Positions 1-6,947 are shown, counted from the first letter of the stretch. The stretch is 11,150 bases of DNA from Syntrophomonadaceae bacterium (GCA_007120815.1 SKMY01000013.1:1-11150); one strand, 5' to 3'. Program-made: numbers and translations. The notes: generated by a model not told the origin, from the sequence alone.

Positions 1-1997
1 GCGGGGCGGGTGATGAACTGCGGGAGCTCCACTTCCTGGTTGAGCGCCTTGATCTGCCGGATGGTTTGCAGGGCCTTTTCAACATCCTGCCTGGAATAGA
101 AAAGTCCCACTTTGAAAAGAGCGTTCCACCCCAGGGAGGGTTTTTCCGGATCGCTTAAAAAAAGGCCCCTTTCCAAACAGCGTTCAGCTTCCTCCAGGTC
201 CCCTTTTTCCCGAAGCAGTTCCCCCATCAGCACCCAAAGCAGCCCTGCCCGGGTGATCCTGGAAAGCCCTTCAATTTTGGTTTTTTGCAGCAACTCATGA
301 GTGTGTTCCCCGGCCTCTTTCAACCGTCCCATCATGTAAAGGGCGGTGGCTGTTTTAAAGCCGGCTGTGAGAGTCAACAGCGTGTTGTTTAGCTTTTGGC
401 TGTTCCAGAAGGCTTCCTGGTAATAGGGATAAGCGCCTTTCGGGTTGCCGGAAAACAACCGGGCATCGCCAGAATAAATCGCCACGTTCATACGCCAGAA
501 ATAGTTGTCGGCAGGCAGCAGCTGCAGGGCTTTTTCCGCGTTTTCCAGGGCCTGGGGGAAGTCATTGGAGTAAATGTTGTCATATGATTTAACTGCAGCC
601 AGCAGCCCTTGATATTCCTCGTGCTCCTTTTTGTTTTCGTAGCCCAGTTCTTCGGCCAGTTCAATGTAAGGCCTGGCTTCCTCTTTTCCTTTGTAAATCA
701 GGTTATAGAGGGCTTTGTGAACGGCCAGGCGGGGGTATTTCCTGGTCAAATCCTGCGGATATCCCTCCAGGCATTGGTTTAGCAATTTCGGCCCATCTTT
801 TGAAATAATATCTTTATAATGGTCGTGGAGGATTCGTCCCGCCTCGTCCAGGTTATTGCTCGTAAAAGCATGGCGGACGGCTTCAACCGGATCGCCGGCC
901 TCCAGGAACCACTTTACGGCTCTTTCATGGAGTTCAGTTACTTTTTCGGGCGTGCGCCGCTTCAGGTGATACACAAGCAGGTCGGAAAACAGCTGGTGGT
1001 ACCGGTACCAATGACCCCGGTCATCTAAAGGGATCACAAACAGGTTATCGCGGTCCAGCTCCGCCAGGACATCGGCGCTGTCCGTTCGCCCGGTGACCGC
1101 ATTGCAGAGGGAGGCGTTAAAGCGGTTTAAAATGGAGGTTTGCAGGAGAAAGTCCTGGGTGGGTTCCGGCTGCAGCCCAAAGACCTCATCGCTGAGGAAG
1201 TGCAGCACGTGCCGGTGGCTGCCGGCAAATTGATTGATAAATTCACTGACATTTCCGCTTGATGAAAGGGAAAATGCCGCCAGCTGTAAACCCGTAATCC
1301 AGCCTTCCGTTTTATGGTACAGGGTACTCAGCTGTGATTCGCTTAACTCGAATCCCTTGTACCTTTCAAAAAGCTGTCCCGCCTCCTCTTCGGAGAATTT
1401 TAACTCTTTCAGGCGGACCTCACCCATTTTGCCCCTGGCCCGCCACCTGGAAAGGGGCCAGGGCGGGTCGGAGCGGGTAGTCACCGCCAGGTGAAGGGTG
1501 GGCGGTAAATTTTCGATAAAAAAGATCATGTCCTGATGGATCTGCGGGTTGTTAATCAAGTGATAGTCATCAATGATCAGGAAAAGGGGCGTTTCCAGGG
1601 CAAACAGGTCATTCAACAGGGTTGTCAGAAGGGCTTCGGTTCCCGTGGGTGATTCCATGGATTGGGCTGACGAGCGCGCCATTTCCAGGATGCCTTTTCC
1701 CACCCCGTTTTTTAGCGTCTGCAGGGCGGAAACCAGGTACAGCCAAAAACGCTCCGGCTCGTTGTCCCCCTCGTCAAGGGAGTACCAGGCAGTCCGGTCC
1801 TCCCGGCCGGCCAGCCATGTCCTGACCAGGGTGGTTTTACCAAAGCCCGCCGGGGCAGAAACCAGGGTGAGCTGGCGTGTAAAACCTTGAGCCACGTTTA
1901 AATCTTCCTCCATCCGATCCAGCATAGAGGGCCGTGAAAGAATGTTGACGCCCAGGGGCGGGATGTTTGTTTTTATTTTCAAGATATTAGGAACCAT
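1..1997 (-). CDS. MalT-family (LuxR-type) ATP-dependent transcriptional regulator, C-terminus cut by window edge
   Basis: This reading frame is open from an ATG at 1997 to base 1, giving 665 codons without a stop. An AGGAGG (2003-2008) sits five bases upstream of the start. The N-terminal part is a STAND-type NTPase domain: Walker A APAGFGKTT at about residues 48-56, Walker B LFLIIDDYH with D143/D144, and a TTRSDPPWPLSRWRARG stretch typical of the MalT group. A RYHQLFSDLL motif follows, then a long helical repeat (TPR-like) region from about residue 380 to the cut end. MalT-family proteins are usually about 900 residues and end in a LuxR-type helix-turn-helix. That domain would lie left of this window, so DNA binding is inferred. 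Known members are cytoplasmic activators that multimerise with ATP and a small inducer; the inducer here is unknown. The gene is divergent from the two small genes at 2290-2805, which are plausible targets. Confidence 0.9.
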   Translation of the reverse strand, partial: MVPNILKIKTNIPPLGVNILSRPSMLDRMEEDLNVAQGFTRQLTLVSAPAGFGKTTLVRTWLAGREDRTAWYSLDEGDNEPERFWLYLVSALQTLKNGVGKGILEMARSSAQSMESPTGTEALLTTLLNDLFALETPLFLIIDDYHLINNPQIHQDMIFFIENLPPTLHLAVTTRSDPPWPLSRWRARGKMGEVRLKELKFSEEEAGQLFERYKGFELSESQLSTLYHKTEGWITGLQLAAFSLSSSGNVSEFINQFAGSHRHVLHFLSDEVFGLQPEPTQDFLLQTSILNRFNASLCNAVTGRTDSADVLAELDRDNLFVIPLDDRGHWYRYHQLFSDLLVYHLKRRTPEKVTELHERAVKWFLEAGDPVEAVRHAFTSNNLDEAGRILHDHYKDIISKDGPKLLNQCLEGYPQDLTRKYPRLAVHKALYNLIYKGKEEARPYIELAEELGYENKKEHEEYQGLLAAVKSYDNIYSNDFPQALENAEKALQLLPADNYFWRMNVAIYSGDARLFSGNPKGAYPYYQEAFWNSQKLNNTLLTLTAGFKTATALYMMGRLKEAGEHTHELLQKTKIEGLSRITRAGLLWVLMGELLREKGDLEEAERCLERGLFLSDPEKPSLGWNALFKVGLFYSRQDVEKALQTIRQIKALNQEVELPQFITRP

Positions 1998-2020
1998 TAT
2001 TTCCTCCTCTGGTTTGTTAT

Positions 2021-2164
2021 CTATTCTGCAAAATCCATCGATTTTCCTTCCATAGCAGGAAGTTTAATTGGCAGAACCAGGTCGGCGAGCCTGGCCTTAA
2101 GTTTGGCGCTTCTACAGCTTACCTGCTCGACTGGATTAGGGTGCAGGCCCGGTTTTCCATACAC
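2021..2164 (-). CDS. Doubtful 47-residue reading frame just upstream of the MalT-type regulator
   Basis: A minus-strand frame runs from a GTG at 2164-2162 to a TAG at 2023-2021, 23 bases before the regulator's start. The frame is open a little further upstream, to a TAA. The predicted peptide is basic in the middle (SAKLKARLADLVLP) and ends KSMDFAE. Its composition looks protein-like, but no strong Shine-Dalgarno sequence precedes the GTG and I do not recognise a family. It could be a leader peptide, the eroded 3' end of an older gene, or a chance open frame. An open frame of this length is not rare by chance. Confidence 0.25.
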   Translation of the reverse strand: MYGKPGLHPNPVEQVSCRSAKLKARLADLVLPIKLPAMEGKSMDFAE

Positions 2165-2172
2165 CCGGTTTT
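2148..2172. repeat. Direct repeat CCCGGTTTT x2, candidate regulator binding site
   Basis: Two identical 9-mers, CCCGGTTTT at 2148-2156 and 2164-2172, lie with a 16-base period in the divergent region. Same-face tandem sites would suit a multimeric MalT-type activator, which in MalT itself binds short directly repeated boxes. That these are the operator is inference from position and spacing only. Confidence 0.35.
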
Positions 2173-2196
2173 TACGTCTAATAGTTAGGGTTTAAC

Positions 2197-2258
2197 AACC
2201 AACCGCCCAACCTGTCTTTTGGCAGGTCTCAAAGGCGTGCTTATCATTTATGATGGTT
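2197..2258 (+). promoter_or_regulatory. Possible structured 5' leader of the zinc-ribbon gene
   Basis: Nested complementary segments are visible by eye. ACCTGTC (2210-2216) pairs with GGCAGGT (2221-2227) around a TTTT loop. CGCC (2204-2207) pairs with GGCG (2234-2237) outside it. ATCA (2243-2246) pairs with TGAT (2251-2254). AACC (2197-2200) can pair with GGTT (2255-2258) to close a three-way junction. The Shine-Dalgarno sequence starts 17 bases further on. I do not recognise a known riboswitch class. Only the 7-bp inner hairpin is strong alone; the rest may be chance. Confidence 0.3.
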
Positions 2259-2289
2259 ACAGAACAAATGAAGAAAGGAGGGAATAGAC

Positions 2290-2454
2290 ATGAGTGTGTG
2301 CCTGAAGTGCAGCGACCGTCCCAATGTAAAACAGGCCAACAACAGGGTGCAGGTCATTTGCCCGGACTGCACGTTTTATCAAAAAGCGCTGAATATATTT
2401 CTGGCTTCTCAGCAAAAACCTAACTTTCGTCAGGTTTCAAAATATGGGGTTTAA
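2290..2454 (+). CDS. Small CxxC/CxxC zinc-ribbon-like protein (54 residues), function unknown
   Basis: ATG at 2290 follows a strong AAAGGAGGG with good spacing, which makes this short gene credible. The 54-residue product has two Cys pairs, C4-x-x-C7 and C24-x-x-C27, spaced like the knuckles of a small zinc ribbon or rubredoxin-like metal site. A basic, aromatic C-terminal tail follows. There is no signal peptide or membrane segment, so it should be cytoplasmic. It is divergent from the MalT-type regulator and 84 bases ahead of the 88-residue gene at 2539 on the same strand, with no terminator between, so the two are probably co-transcribed. I do not recognise a named family. Metal binding is inferred from the Cys pattern alone. 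Confidence 0.75.
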   Translation: MSVCLKCSDRPNVKQANNRVQVICPDCTFYQKALNIFLASQQKPNFRQVSKYGV

Positions 2455-2538
2455 TATATGATATCGATAAACACCTGAATAGGTTGAGAACATTTTTTTA
2501 AGTCACAAAAAGGAAACCTGAAACAGGGGGAAGAAAAA

Positions 2539-2805
2539 ATGCTCAAAAACAAAACAGCTCCAACGATCTCGGGAGACTATGTTTGGAAGTTGCGGGTTCG
2601 TTCCGCCACCCATCTTGAAGACTGGATACAGGACTACTTCGATGGATTGACAATTACCTACCAGAAAGACGGCAGCTGCATCTTGTCCGGCCAGCTGCCG
2701 GATATGCCGGCCGTCTACGGCTTAATTCTACACCTCAGGGATACAGGCATCTCCCTGGTGTCTCTCCAGGTGGAAAGAATAATAGAACAGGCAGCAGGAA
2801 GATGA
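2539..2805 (+). CDS. Small conserved protein of unknown function (88 residues)
   Basis: ATG at 2539 has a GGGGGA-type ribosome site about seven bases upstream. The 88-residue product lacks a signal peptide, membrane helix or Cys pairs. From memory, the core resembles a small uncharacterised family seen in Clostridia and other Gram-positive or Chloroflexi-like genomes. The recalled pattern is a Trp-rich start, then FDGLTIT, a Gly plus 'IL(S/T)G' turn, an aliphatic helix of the 'AxYGLIxxLRD' kind and a final 'GISLVSLQ' strand. Here these fall at residues 29-76. The strand-strand-helix-strand order suggests a compact alpha/beta fold. Its place next to the MalT-type regulator suggests a regulated accessory or sensory role, but no function is known to me. 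The stop codon overlaps the start of the terminator hairpin. Confidence 0.8.
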   Translation: MLKNKTAPTISGDYVWKLRVRSATHLEDWIQDYFDGLTITYQKDGSCILSGQLPDMPAVYGLILHLRDTGISLVSLQVERIIEQAAGR

Positions 2806-2834
2806 CAGGCCTCGGCCGGCCTGTTCCTTTTATT
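2805..2834 (+). terminator. Rho-independent terminator after the 88-residue gene
   Basis: ACAGGCC (2805-2811) and GGCCTGT (2818-2824) form a perfect 7-bp GC-rich stem with a 6-base loop, followed by TCCTTTTATT. It overlaps the last base of the TGA stop at 2803-2805 and closes the two-gene small-protein unit. Confidence 0.85.
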
Positions 2835-2894
2835 AATAATAACCCCGGGCATACACAATGGGTTAAATCTCAGCAAATAAACAGCTGTTTGTGA

Positions 2895-2923
2895 TTTAAT
2901 TATTTACTAAATCATGCTATAGT
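2895..2923 (+). promoter_or_regulatory. Sigma-A-type promoter for the small membrane protein gene
   Basis: TTTAAT (2895-2900) and TATAGT (2918-2923) are separated by exactly 17 bases. The -10 is preceded by TG one base away (TGCTATAGT), making an extended -10. It lies just after the terminator and about 33 bases before the TTG start at 2956, in a locally AT-rich stretch. It may also serve the serine hydrolase gene downstream. Confidence 0.65.
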
Positions 2924-2955
2924 CTTAATATATTTTTCAATTGGAGGGTTCGCCG

Positions 2956-3114
2956 TTGAGCAGTGAATATTATGTCGGTTGGGGCACACTGGCGTTAATC
3001 AACGCAGGACTGGCCCAGGGGAAAAACAGGTCGGGGTTAAACTGGTTTCTTCTGTCTCTGTTTTTAGGGCCCATCGCTACGTTGATACTGGTGATTATGG
3101 ATAAGCTATATTGA
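2956..3114 (+). CDS. Small two-helix membrane protein (52 residues)
   Basis: The frame begins with TTG at 2956, with TTGGAGGG about seven bases upstream, and ends with TGA at 3112-3114. The 52-residue product has a first hydrophobic segment at about residues 5-20. A short basic turn (QGKNRSG, 21-27) follows, then a second hydrophobic segment (about 29-49) containing LFLGPIATLILV. The 'KNRSGxxWFLLSLFLGP' arrangement is common in small uncharacterised bacterial membrane proteins, so an inner-membrane hairpin is likely. It has its own promoter and lies 88 bases before the serine hydrolase gene. No function can be assigned. Confidence 0.7.
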   Translation: MSSEYYVGWGTLALINAGLAQGKNRSGLNWFLLSLFLGPIATLILVIMDKLY

Positions 3115-3202
3115 ACGGAAGATCATTCCCAATGAAAGGATCGTCGGCTTCCACCTGGTTTATCCAAGAAAAAGAAATACACATTGAGAGGAAGGGATTG
3201 TC

Positions 3203-5026
3203 TTGACAACAAGGGGTTTTAATAAGAAGGTTTTTCAGCTCGTTGGTTTAACATTAATGATGGTTTTTCTGCTTAATGCAGCGCTTCCGGCTGCTGCCGG
3301 GGCAGAAAACAGCGATCCCCTGGAGGGTTTTAGTGATTATGTTCAAGGGGTTATGGAAGATTGGGAGGTCCCGGGGGCATCGGTCGTGATTGTTCACCAG
3401 GGTGAAGTGGTTTTCATGGACGGTTTTGGGATGCGGGACCTGGAAAAAGAACTTCCCGTCACAGAAGACACCCTGTTTGGTATCGGTTCTTCCACCAAGG
3501 CCTTTACGGCTGTGCTGCTGCTCAGCCAGGTTGAAGAAGGCAAACTGGCGCTGGACAAACCGGTCCAGGATTACTGGCCCGGCTTTACCCTGGAAGACCG
3601 GTTAGCCGCCAGCATGGTTACGGCCAGGGACCTGCTCTCCCACCGGGCCGGCTTGCCCCGCTATGATGCCACCTTTATGTTTCACCCCATGCTGAACCAG
3701 CAGCATGTGAAGCAAAACCTGCGCCACATGGCGCCCGTGAAGGATCTGCGCAGCGACTTTCTCTATTCCAATTACGGTTACCTCTTGGCGGGGGACCTTT
3801 TTGAAGAGGTGTCCGGCATGTCCTGGGAGGAAGGGATCCAGCGGATCATCTTTGACCCCCTGGGGATGACCGGGAGCAATTTGACCCTGCAGCAGTTGAA
3901 AACTGCCCCGGACTTTGCCCGGGGTTACTACCCGGGTGAAGAGCAGTTTGTTGAAGTGCCTTACCTGGATGCAGGCGCCATGGCTCCTGCCGGTTCCATC
4001 AATGCCGGGGCTGCTGACATGGCCCAGTGGCTTAAATTCAACCTGGATGTAATAGAAGAGGGCGCCAGTAAGCCCATCAGCTCCCTGGGCCTGCAGGCCA
4101 TGCAAACACCGGTGATTCCCACGGCCCCCCGCGTGGGTCCCCACGTAACCCACCAGGGGTACGGCCTGGGTTGGCTGGTAGAGTCTTACCGGGGCGTTTA
4201 CCGTGTGCATCACGGCGGTGTGGTCCCGGGGTATTCGGCCATGGTTTCCTTCCTGCCCGAGGAAGGCATTGGGGTTGCTGTGCTCTGCAACCACAGCGGT
4301 GCTGCCATGCCCCAGATCGTGACCAACGAGGCCATGGACCGGCTCTTGGGCCTGGAGTCAGTTGGCTGGAACGAACAGATGCTGGCCATGGTCGAAGCCC
4401 AGGCAGAGTACATATCAGAGTTTGCTGTCCTGGACAAAGATCACCGGAAAACCGGCACCCGCCCTGCCCATCACCTGGAAGCATATACCGGATCCTTTGG
4501 ACATCCCCTCTACGGCACCTTCCACGTCACGCTGGAAGATCAGTCCTTACAGGCTACTTATTTCGAGACATCCATCCCCCTGGAACACTGGCATTTTGAC
4601 GTTTTCATCGGCAAGCCCGATTATTTTATGCCCATGCAGTTTGCCTTCCGCTTCTTGACGGATATCCACGGCAACCTTTATGCCCTGGAGGTGGACTTAG
4701 ATCCCTTTTCCACCGCCAATCCTGTGATCTTTGAGCGGCTTCCCGATACGGAGAAACCGGACCCGGAAGTCCTGGCCCGCCTGGCGGGGGAATACCAGGT
4801 CATGGGTATACCGGTCACCATTCATTTAATTGACGAAGATCAACTGATCATGTCCGTGCCGGATCAGCCCGACTGGGTTCTGGAACACTTTGCCGGACTG
4901 CGTTTTAAAGTGAAGGGCTTGCCCGGATACGAAGTGGAATTTAAACTGGATGCCCAGGCGGAAGAAGGGGATACCATCACCCTGGTGCAGCCCCACGGCA
5001 CCTTCTCCGGTAAACGTGTGGAATAA
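3203..5026 (+). CDS. Secreted serine hydrolase, beta-lactamase (class C)/penicillin-binding-protein-like family
   Basis: The start is TTG at 3203 with AGGAAGGG upstream. The product has 607 residues. Residues 10-33 form a signal peptide or membrane anchor (hydrophobic core VGLTLMMVFLL, then ALPAAAGA). The beta-lactamase-type domain spans about 40-385. It carries the SxxK nucleophile motif S96-S-T-K99 in FGIGSSTKA, the second-motif Y188-S-N190, and H337-G-G in place of the KTG box, as in esterase, D-aminopeptidase and AmpC-related proteins of this fold. The last about 130 residues resemble the DUF3471-type beta domain often attached to these enzymes. It acts outside the membrane, probably on a peptide, ester or amide. 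The substrate cannot be read from sequence, and true beta-lactam resistance is unlikely for this subfamily. No terminator is seen before the acetyltransferase gene at 5112. Confidence 0.9.
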   Translation: MTTRGFNKKVFQLVGLTLMMVFLLNAALPAAAGAENSDPLEGFSDYVQGVMEDWEVPGASVVIVHQGEVVFMDGFGMRDLEKELPVTEDTLFGIGSSTKAFTAVLLLSQVEEGKLALDKPVQDYWPGFTLEDRLAASMVTARDLLSHRAGLPRYDATFMFHPMLNQQHVKQNLRHMAPVKDLRSDFLYSNYGYLLAGDLFEEVSGMSWEEGIQRIIFDPLGMTGSNLTLQQLKTAPDFARGYYPGEEQFVEVPYLDAGAMAPAGSINAGAADMAQWLKFNLDVIEEGASKPISSLGLQAMQTPVIPTAPRVGPHVTHQGYGLGWLVESYRGVYRVHHGGVVPGYSAMVSFLPEEGIGVAVLCNHSGAAMPQIVTNEAMDRLLGLESVGWNEQMLAMVEAQAEYISEFAVLDKDHRKTGTRPAHHLEAYTGSFGHPLYGTFHVTLEDQSLQATYFETSIPLEHWHFDVFIGKPDYFMPMQFAFRFLTDIHGNLYALEVDLDPFSTANPVIFERLPDTEKPDPEVLARLAGEYQVMGIPVTIHLIDEDQLIMSVPDQPDWVLEHFAGLRFKVKGLPGYEVEFKLDAQAEEGDTITLVQPHGTFSGKRVE

Positions 5027-5111
5027 TAATTAAAGCAACGTGTATCTAACATAGAGAGGATGTTAAGCGTTCACAGGACACCGTGTAGAGATAACTGACC
5101 TGAAGGAAGAA

Positions 5112-5690
5112 ATGTTTGACGAGGCCGTGAATGTCCTTCTCTCGGCCTTCCAAAGCGAGGCGTTCACTGCGGCCTGGCTGGATCTCTCCCGTGAGAGGTT
5201 GCGGAGAATCTATGCCCGTGCAGTCAGGCTGAAGTTTACGCTTTACCTGGAGGCGGGGCACCCCCTCCAGGTGGTGGTGGAAAAGGGGCGGGTTATCGGG
5301 CTTCTAGTGATGAAGTCCCCCCATGTAACCATTTCCAAAGCAAGGCTATTCCGGTCTCTGCTGCCCCTTTTACCTCGCCTGGTGGGCCTGGTTCCCTCGT
5401 TTATGCGGTCTATCCCCTTAGGAGGAGCGACAAAACCTCCTCAGGGTTTACCAGAAAACCATTACACCCTGGAAGCCATGGCCGTCCACCCCTTGCATCA
5501 AGGGAAGGGCATAGGACGTTTGCTGCTGGAGAAGGCGAAAGAACACGGTTTCGCTGACAAAACAACATCCGGCATCTATCTCTTTACCGGGGATGAAAAA
5601 AACGTCTTGTTTTACCGGCGGTATGGCTATCAACTCATAGAAAAAAGGCAAACAGGCATCTTTACGTCTTACCACATGCTCCGACTTTAG
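5112..5690 (+). CDS. GNAT-family N-acetyltransferase
   Basis: The 192-residue product carries the acetyl-CoA binding motif of GNAT enzymes: LEAMAVHPLHQGKGIGRLL, with Q130-x-x-G133-x-G135, followed by a helix. It also has the late FYRRYGY motif (167-173). Such enzymes transfer acetyl from acetyl-CoA to an amine; the acceptor is unknown. ATG at 5112 has AAGGAAG just upstream. However, codons 5067-5111 before it, in frame, read AFTGHRVEITDLKEE. That resembles the beta-1 strand and helix start normally at a GNAT N-terminus, and no ATG, GTG or TTG lies between it and the TAA at 5064-5066. Either the N-terminus is short, an unusual start codon is used, or a small frameshift has occurred. The gene lies between the serine hydrolase and the C_GCAxxG_C_C gene on one strand. 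Confidence 0.88.
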   Translation: MFDEAVNVLLSAFQSEAFTAAWLDLSRERLRRIYARAVRLKFTLYLEAGHPLQVVVEKGRVIGLLVMKSPHVTISKARLFRSLLPLLPRLVGLVPSFMRSIPLGGATKPPQGLPENHYTLEAMAVHPLHQGKGIGRLLLEKAKEHGFADKTTSGIYLFTGDEKNVLFYRRYGYQLIEKRQTGIFTSYHMLRL

Positions 5691-5725
5691 GGAAAACCGC
5701 AAACGATTAAATGGGGGGTAATGAA

Positions 5726-6178
5726 GTGAAGCGATCTGAAGTTGCCGTTGACAAGTATCTCAGTGGGTACAATTGTGCACAGGCCGTACTTTATGCATTT
5801 AGCGATGACTTGAATATGGATAAAGAGGCCGCATTGAAAATATCCTGCGGCTTTGGGGGAGGAATGGGCCTCAAAGAAGAGGTGTGTGGGGCCGTTTCAG
5901 GTGGGGTGATGGCTTTAGGCCTGATTTACGGAAGGGGAGAAAACCAGGATCGCTCACTCACCCAGGAAACATACCGTAAGACAAGAGAGTTTATGGATGT
6001 TTTCGCTGAAAAACACGGATCTTTTATCTGTCGGAAGCTGCTTGGCGATATTGATCTGAGAACGCCGGAAGGTCAGAAGGCGTTCAAAGAGAAAGATTTG
6101 AGGAATACCGTATGTAAGCCATGTGTTGCCGATGCCGTTGAAATCGTTGAAAGAATGATTGATAAAAAAACAGACTAA
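5726..6178 (+). CDS. C_GCAxxG_C_C family protein, probable redox or metal protein
   Basis: The product matches the family named for its Cys pattern, common in anaerobes and thought to be redox-active or metal-binding. In the 150-residue form the conserved residues are C17 in SGYNCAQAV, C41 in ISCGFGGGMG, C54 in EEVCGAVSGG, C102 in FICRKLLG, and C130/C133 near the end. A glycine-rich loop lies between the second and third Cys. I chose GTG at 5726 because GGGGGG (5713-5718) is then a well-placed ribosome site and the N-terminus becomes MKRSEVAVDKY, as in relatives. An in-frame ATG at 5711 would add five residues but has no ribosome site. No signal peptide is present, so it is cytoplasmic. The gene starts 35 bases after the acetyltransferase stop and may share its transcript. 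The biochemical function is not established. Confidence 0.88.
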   Translation: MKRSEVAVDKYLSGYNCAQAVLYAFSDDLNMDKEAALKISCGFGGGMGLKEEVCGAVSGGVMALGLIYGRGENQDRSLTQETYRKTREFMDVFAEKHGSFICRKLLGDIDLRTPEGQKAFKEKDLRNTVCKPCVADAVEIVERMIDKKTD

Positions 6179-6189
6179 TCATAATGTCG

Positions 6190-6248
6190 CATCATTAAGG
6201 ATGATGTCAATCCACGGGGTAGGGTTCATGCGGCGGGATAAACCGCAT
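6190..6248. repeat. Two short hairpins after the C_GCAxxG_C_C gene
   Basis: CATCAT (6190-6195) can pair with ATGATG (6201-6206), and ATGCGG (6228-6233) with CCGCAT (6243-6248) around a 9-base loop. A further ATGCGGGGAT copy starts at 6250. Neither hairpin has a T-run, so neither is a standard terminator. They may still mark the 3' end of the upstream transcript. Confidence 0.35.
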
Positions 6249-6283
6249 AAATGCGGGGATGGAAGGTGGCCGGGGAGGGAGGT

Positions 6284-6329
6284 GGTGACAGGGGGACGGT
6301 TATCTTGTCACCTCTTTCCTCCTGTCACC
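6284..6329. repeat. REP-like palindrome, GGTGACAGG type
   Basis: GGTGACAGG (6284-6292) is perfectly complementary to CCTGTCACC (6321-6329). A second partial partner, TGTCACC, lies at 6306-6312, so two alternative stems are possible. The loop side contains GGGACGGTT (6293-6301), the same 9-mer found inside the element at 6960-7136. Tract-like CACCCCTTACCCCTCACCC follows. Dispersed repeats of this general look are, from memory, frequent between genes in Clostridia. It lies just past the 3' end of the SleB-like gene. Confidence 0.6.
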
Positions 6330-6357
6330 TCACCCCTTACCCCTCACCCGCTCTGTC

Positions 6358-6891
6358 TTATCCCACGAAAATATGATTGCCGATGCGACCGTAATAGGGC
6401 CTTGAGCGTATCCACCGGTTCGATGACTTGGCCGGATTATAAAAGGAGAGGGCTCCATTGGACGGGTCGTGTCCATTGAGGGCCTGCCGGACGGCTCTCA
6501 TCGACGCATCATCGGGGGACAGGTTAATCTGGCCGTTGCTGACAGGGCAGTATTGGAAACCGAAGTTGTTCTGGTAAATCACTCCTGGAATCGTATCCGG
6601 GTAATCGGGGCTTTCCACCCGGTTCAGCACTGAAGCAGCCACGGCGACTTTTCCAAGGTAAGGTTCACCCCGGGCTTCCGCATAAACCAGGCGGGCCAGT
6701 AATTCGATGTCTTCCCGGGAGTATTTCGAGTCCATGTCTGATGATGTTTTGCTCTGGTTTTCGGAATTCTTCTCTTGCTCAACGGCTTGTTTTGTTTTTT
6801 CTTCCAGGCTATCCTGGTAGTCTCTACCTTCTGCCGAAGGCCCACTTGCCATGAGCATAATACAACAAATCACTGCAATGAGTTTTTTCAT
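6358..6891 (-). CDS. SleB/CwlJ-type spore cortex or cell wall hydrolase
   Basis: The 177-residue product starts MKKLIAVICCIMLMASGPSA, a signal peptide with probable cleavage near residues 20-22. A polar, charged linker (about 25-58) follows, then a Hydrolase_2 domain to the end. The domain shows LARLVYAEARGEPYLGKVAV (E72 in the YAEARGEP motif matches the proposed catalytic Glu of SleB), LNRVESPDYPDTIPGVIYQ, and the closing LSFYNP, RPYYGRIGNHIF signature. Family members are lytic transglycosylases acting on spore cortex peptidoglycan or wall at germination or growth. It is shorter than full SleB because the N-terminal peptidoglycan-binding domain is absent, as in CwlJ-like or vegetative paralogues. 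The ribosome site is weak: AGAGGG lies 11 bases before the ATG. The gene stands alone, flanked by REP-like repeats. Confidence 0.9.
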   Translation of the reverse strand: MKKLIAVICCIMLMASGPSAEGRDYQDSLEEKTKQAVEQEKNSENQSKTSSDMDSKYSREDIELLARLVYAEARGEPYLGKVAVAASVLNRVESPDYPDTIPGVIYQNNFGFQYCPVSNGQINLSPDDASMRAVRQALNGHDPSNGALSFYNPAKSSNRWIRSRPYYGRIGNHIFVG

Positions 6892-6916
6892 CTTATTCTT
6901 ATCCCTCTTCTACATT

Positions 6917-6947
6917 ATTATGGTTAGGCAATTCCTAAACCCATAAT
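6917..6947. repeat. Imperfect inverted repeat upstream of the SleB-like gene
   Basis: ATTATGG (6917-6923) and CCATAAT (6941-6947) form the outer arms; TTAGG (6924-6928) and CCTAA (6934-6938) form the inner arms around CAATT. Two unpaired bases (AC, 6939-6940) lie on one side. It is 26 bases upstream of the gene's start and could be an operator or, if transcribed from the promoter at 7170-7198, a hairpin in the untranslated leader. Confidence 0.45.

Larger units (their letters stand above)
1998..2289. other. Divergent intergenic control region between the MalT-type regulator and the small zinc-ribbon gene
   Basis: This 292-base stretch must hold the promoters for both divergent transcripts. 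It contains the regulator's AGGAGG, the doubtful 47-codon frame, a pair of CCCGGTTTT direct repeats, a possible folded leader at 2197-2258, and the Shine-Dalgarno AAAGGAGGG (2275-2283) of the gene at 2290. I could not find a convincing sigma-A -35/-10 pair in either direction. If the regulator is an activator, weak core promoters would be expected; that is inference. Confidence 0.5.

Noticed and set aside
3602..4294. 230-residue minus-strand open frame opposite the serine hydrolase gene
   Set aside because: It is an antisense shadow: no domain motifs, and it lies wholly within the hydrolase catalytic domain.
6281..6360. CRISPR-like repeat cluster after the SleB-like gene
   Set aside because: The repeats are palindromic and irregular, without uniform spacers, so they fit REP-like elements better.
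6159..6479. Plus-strand 106-residue frame overlapping the end of the C_GCAxxG_C_C gene and the SleB-like gene
   Set aside because: It crosses REP-like DNA and the antisense of the hydrolase, has no ribosome site and an implausible composition.
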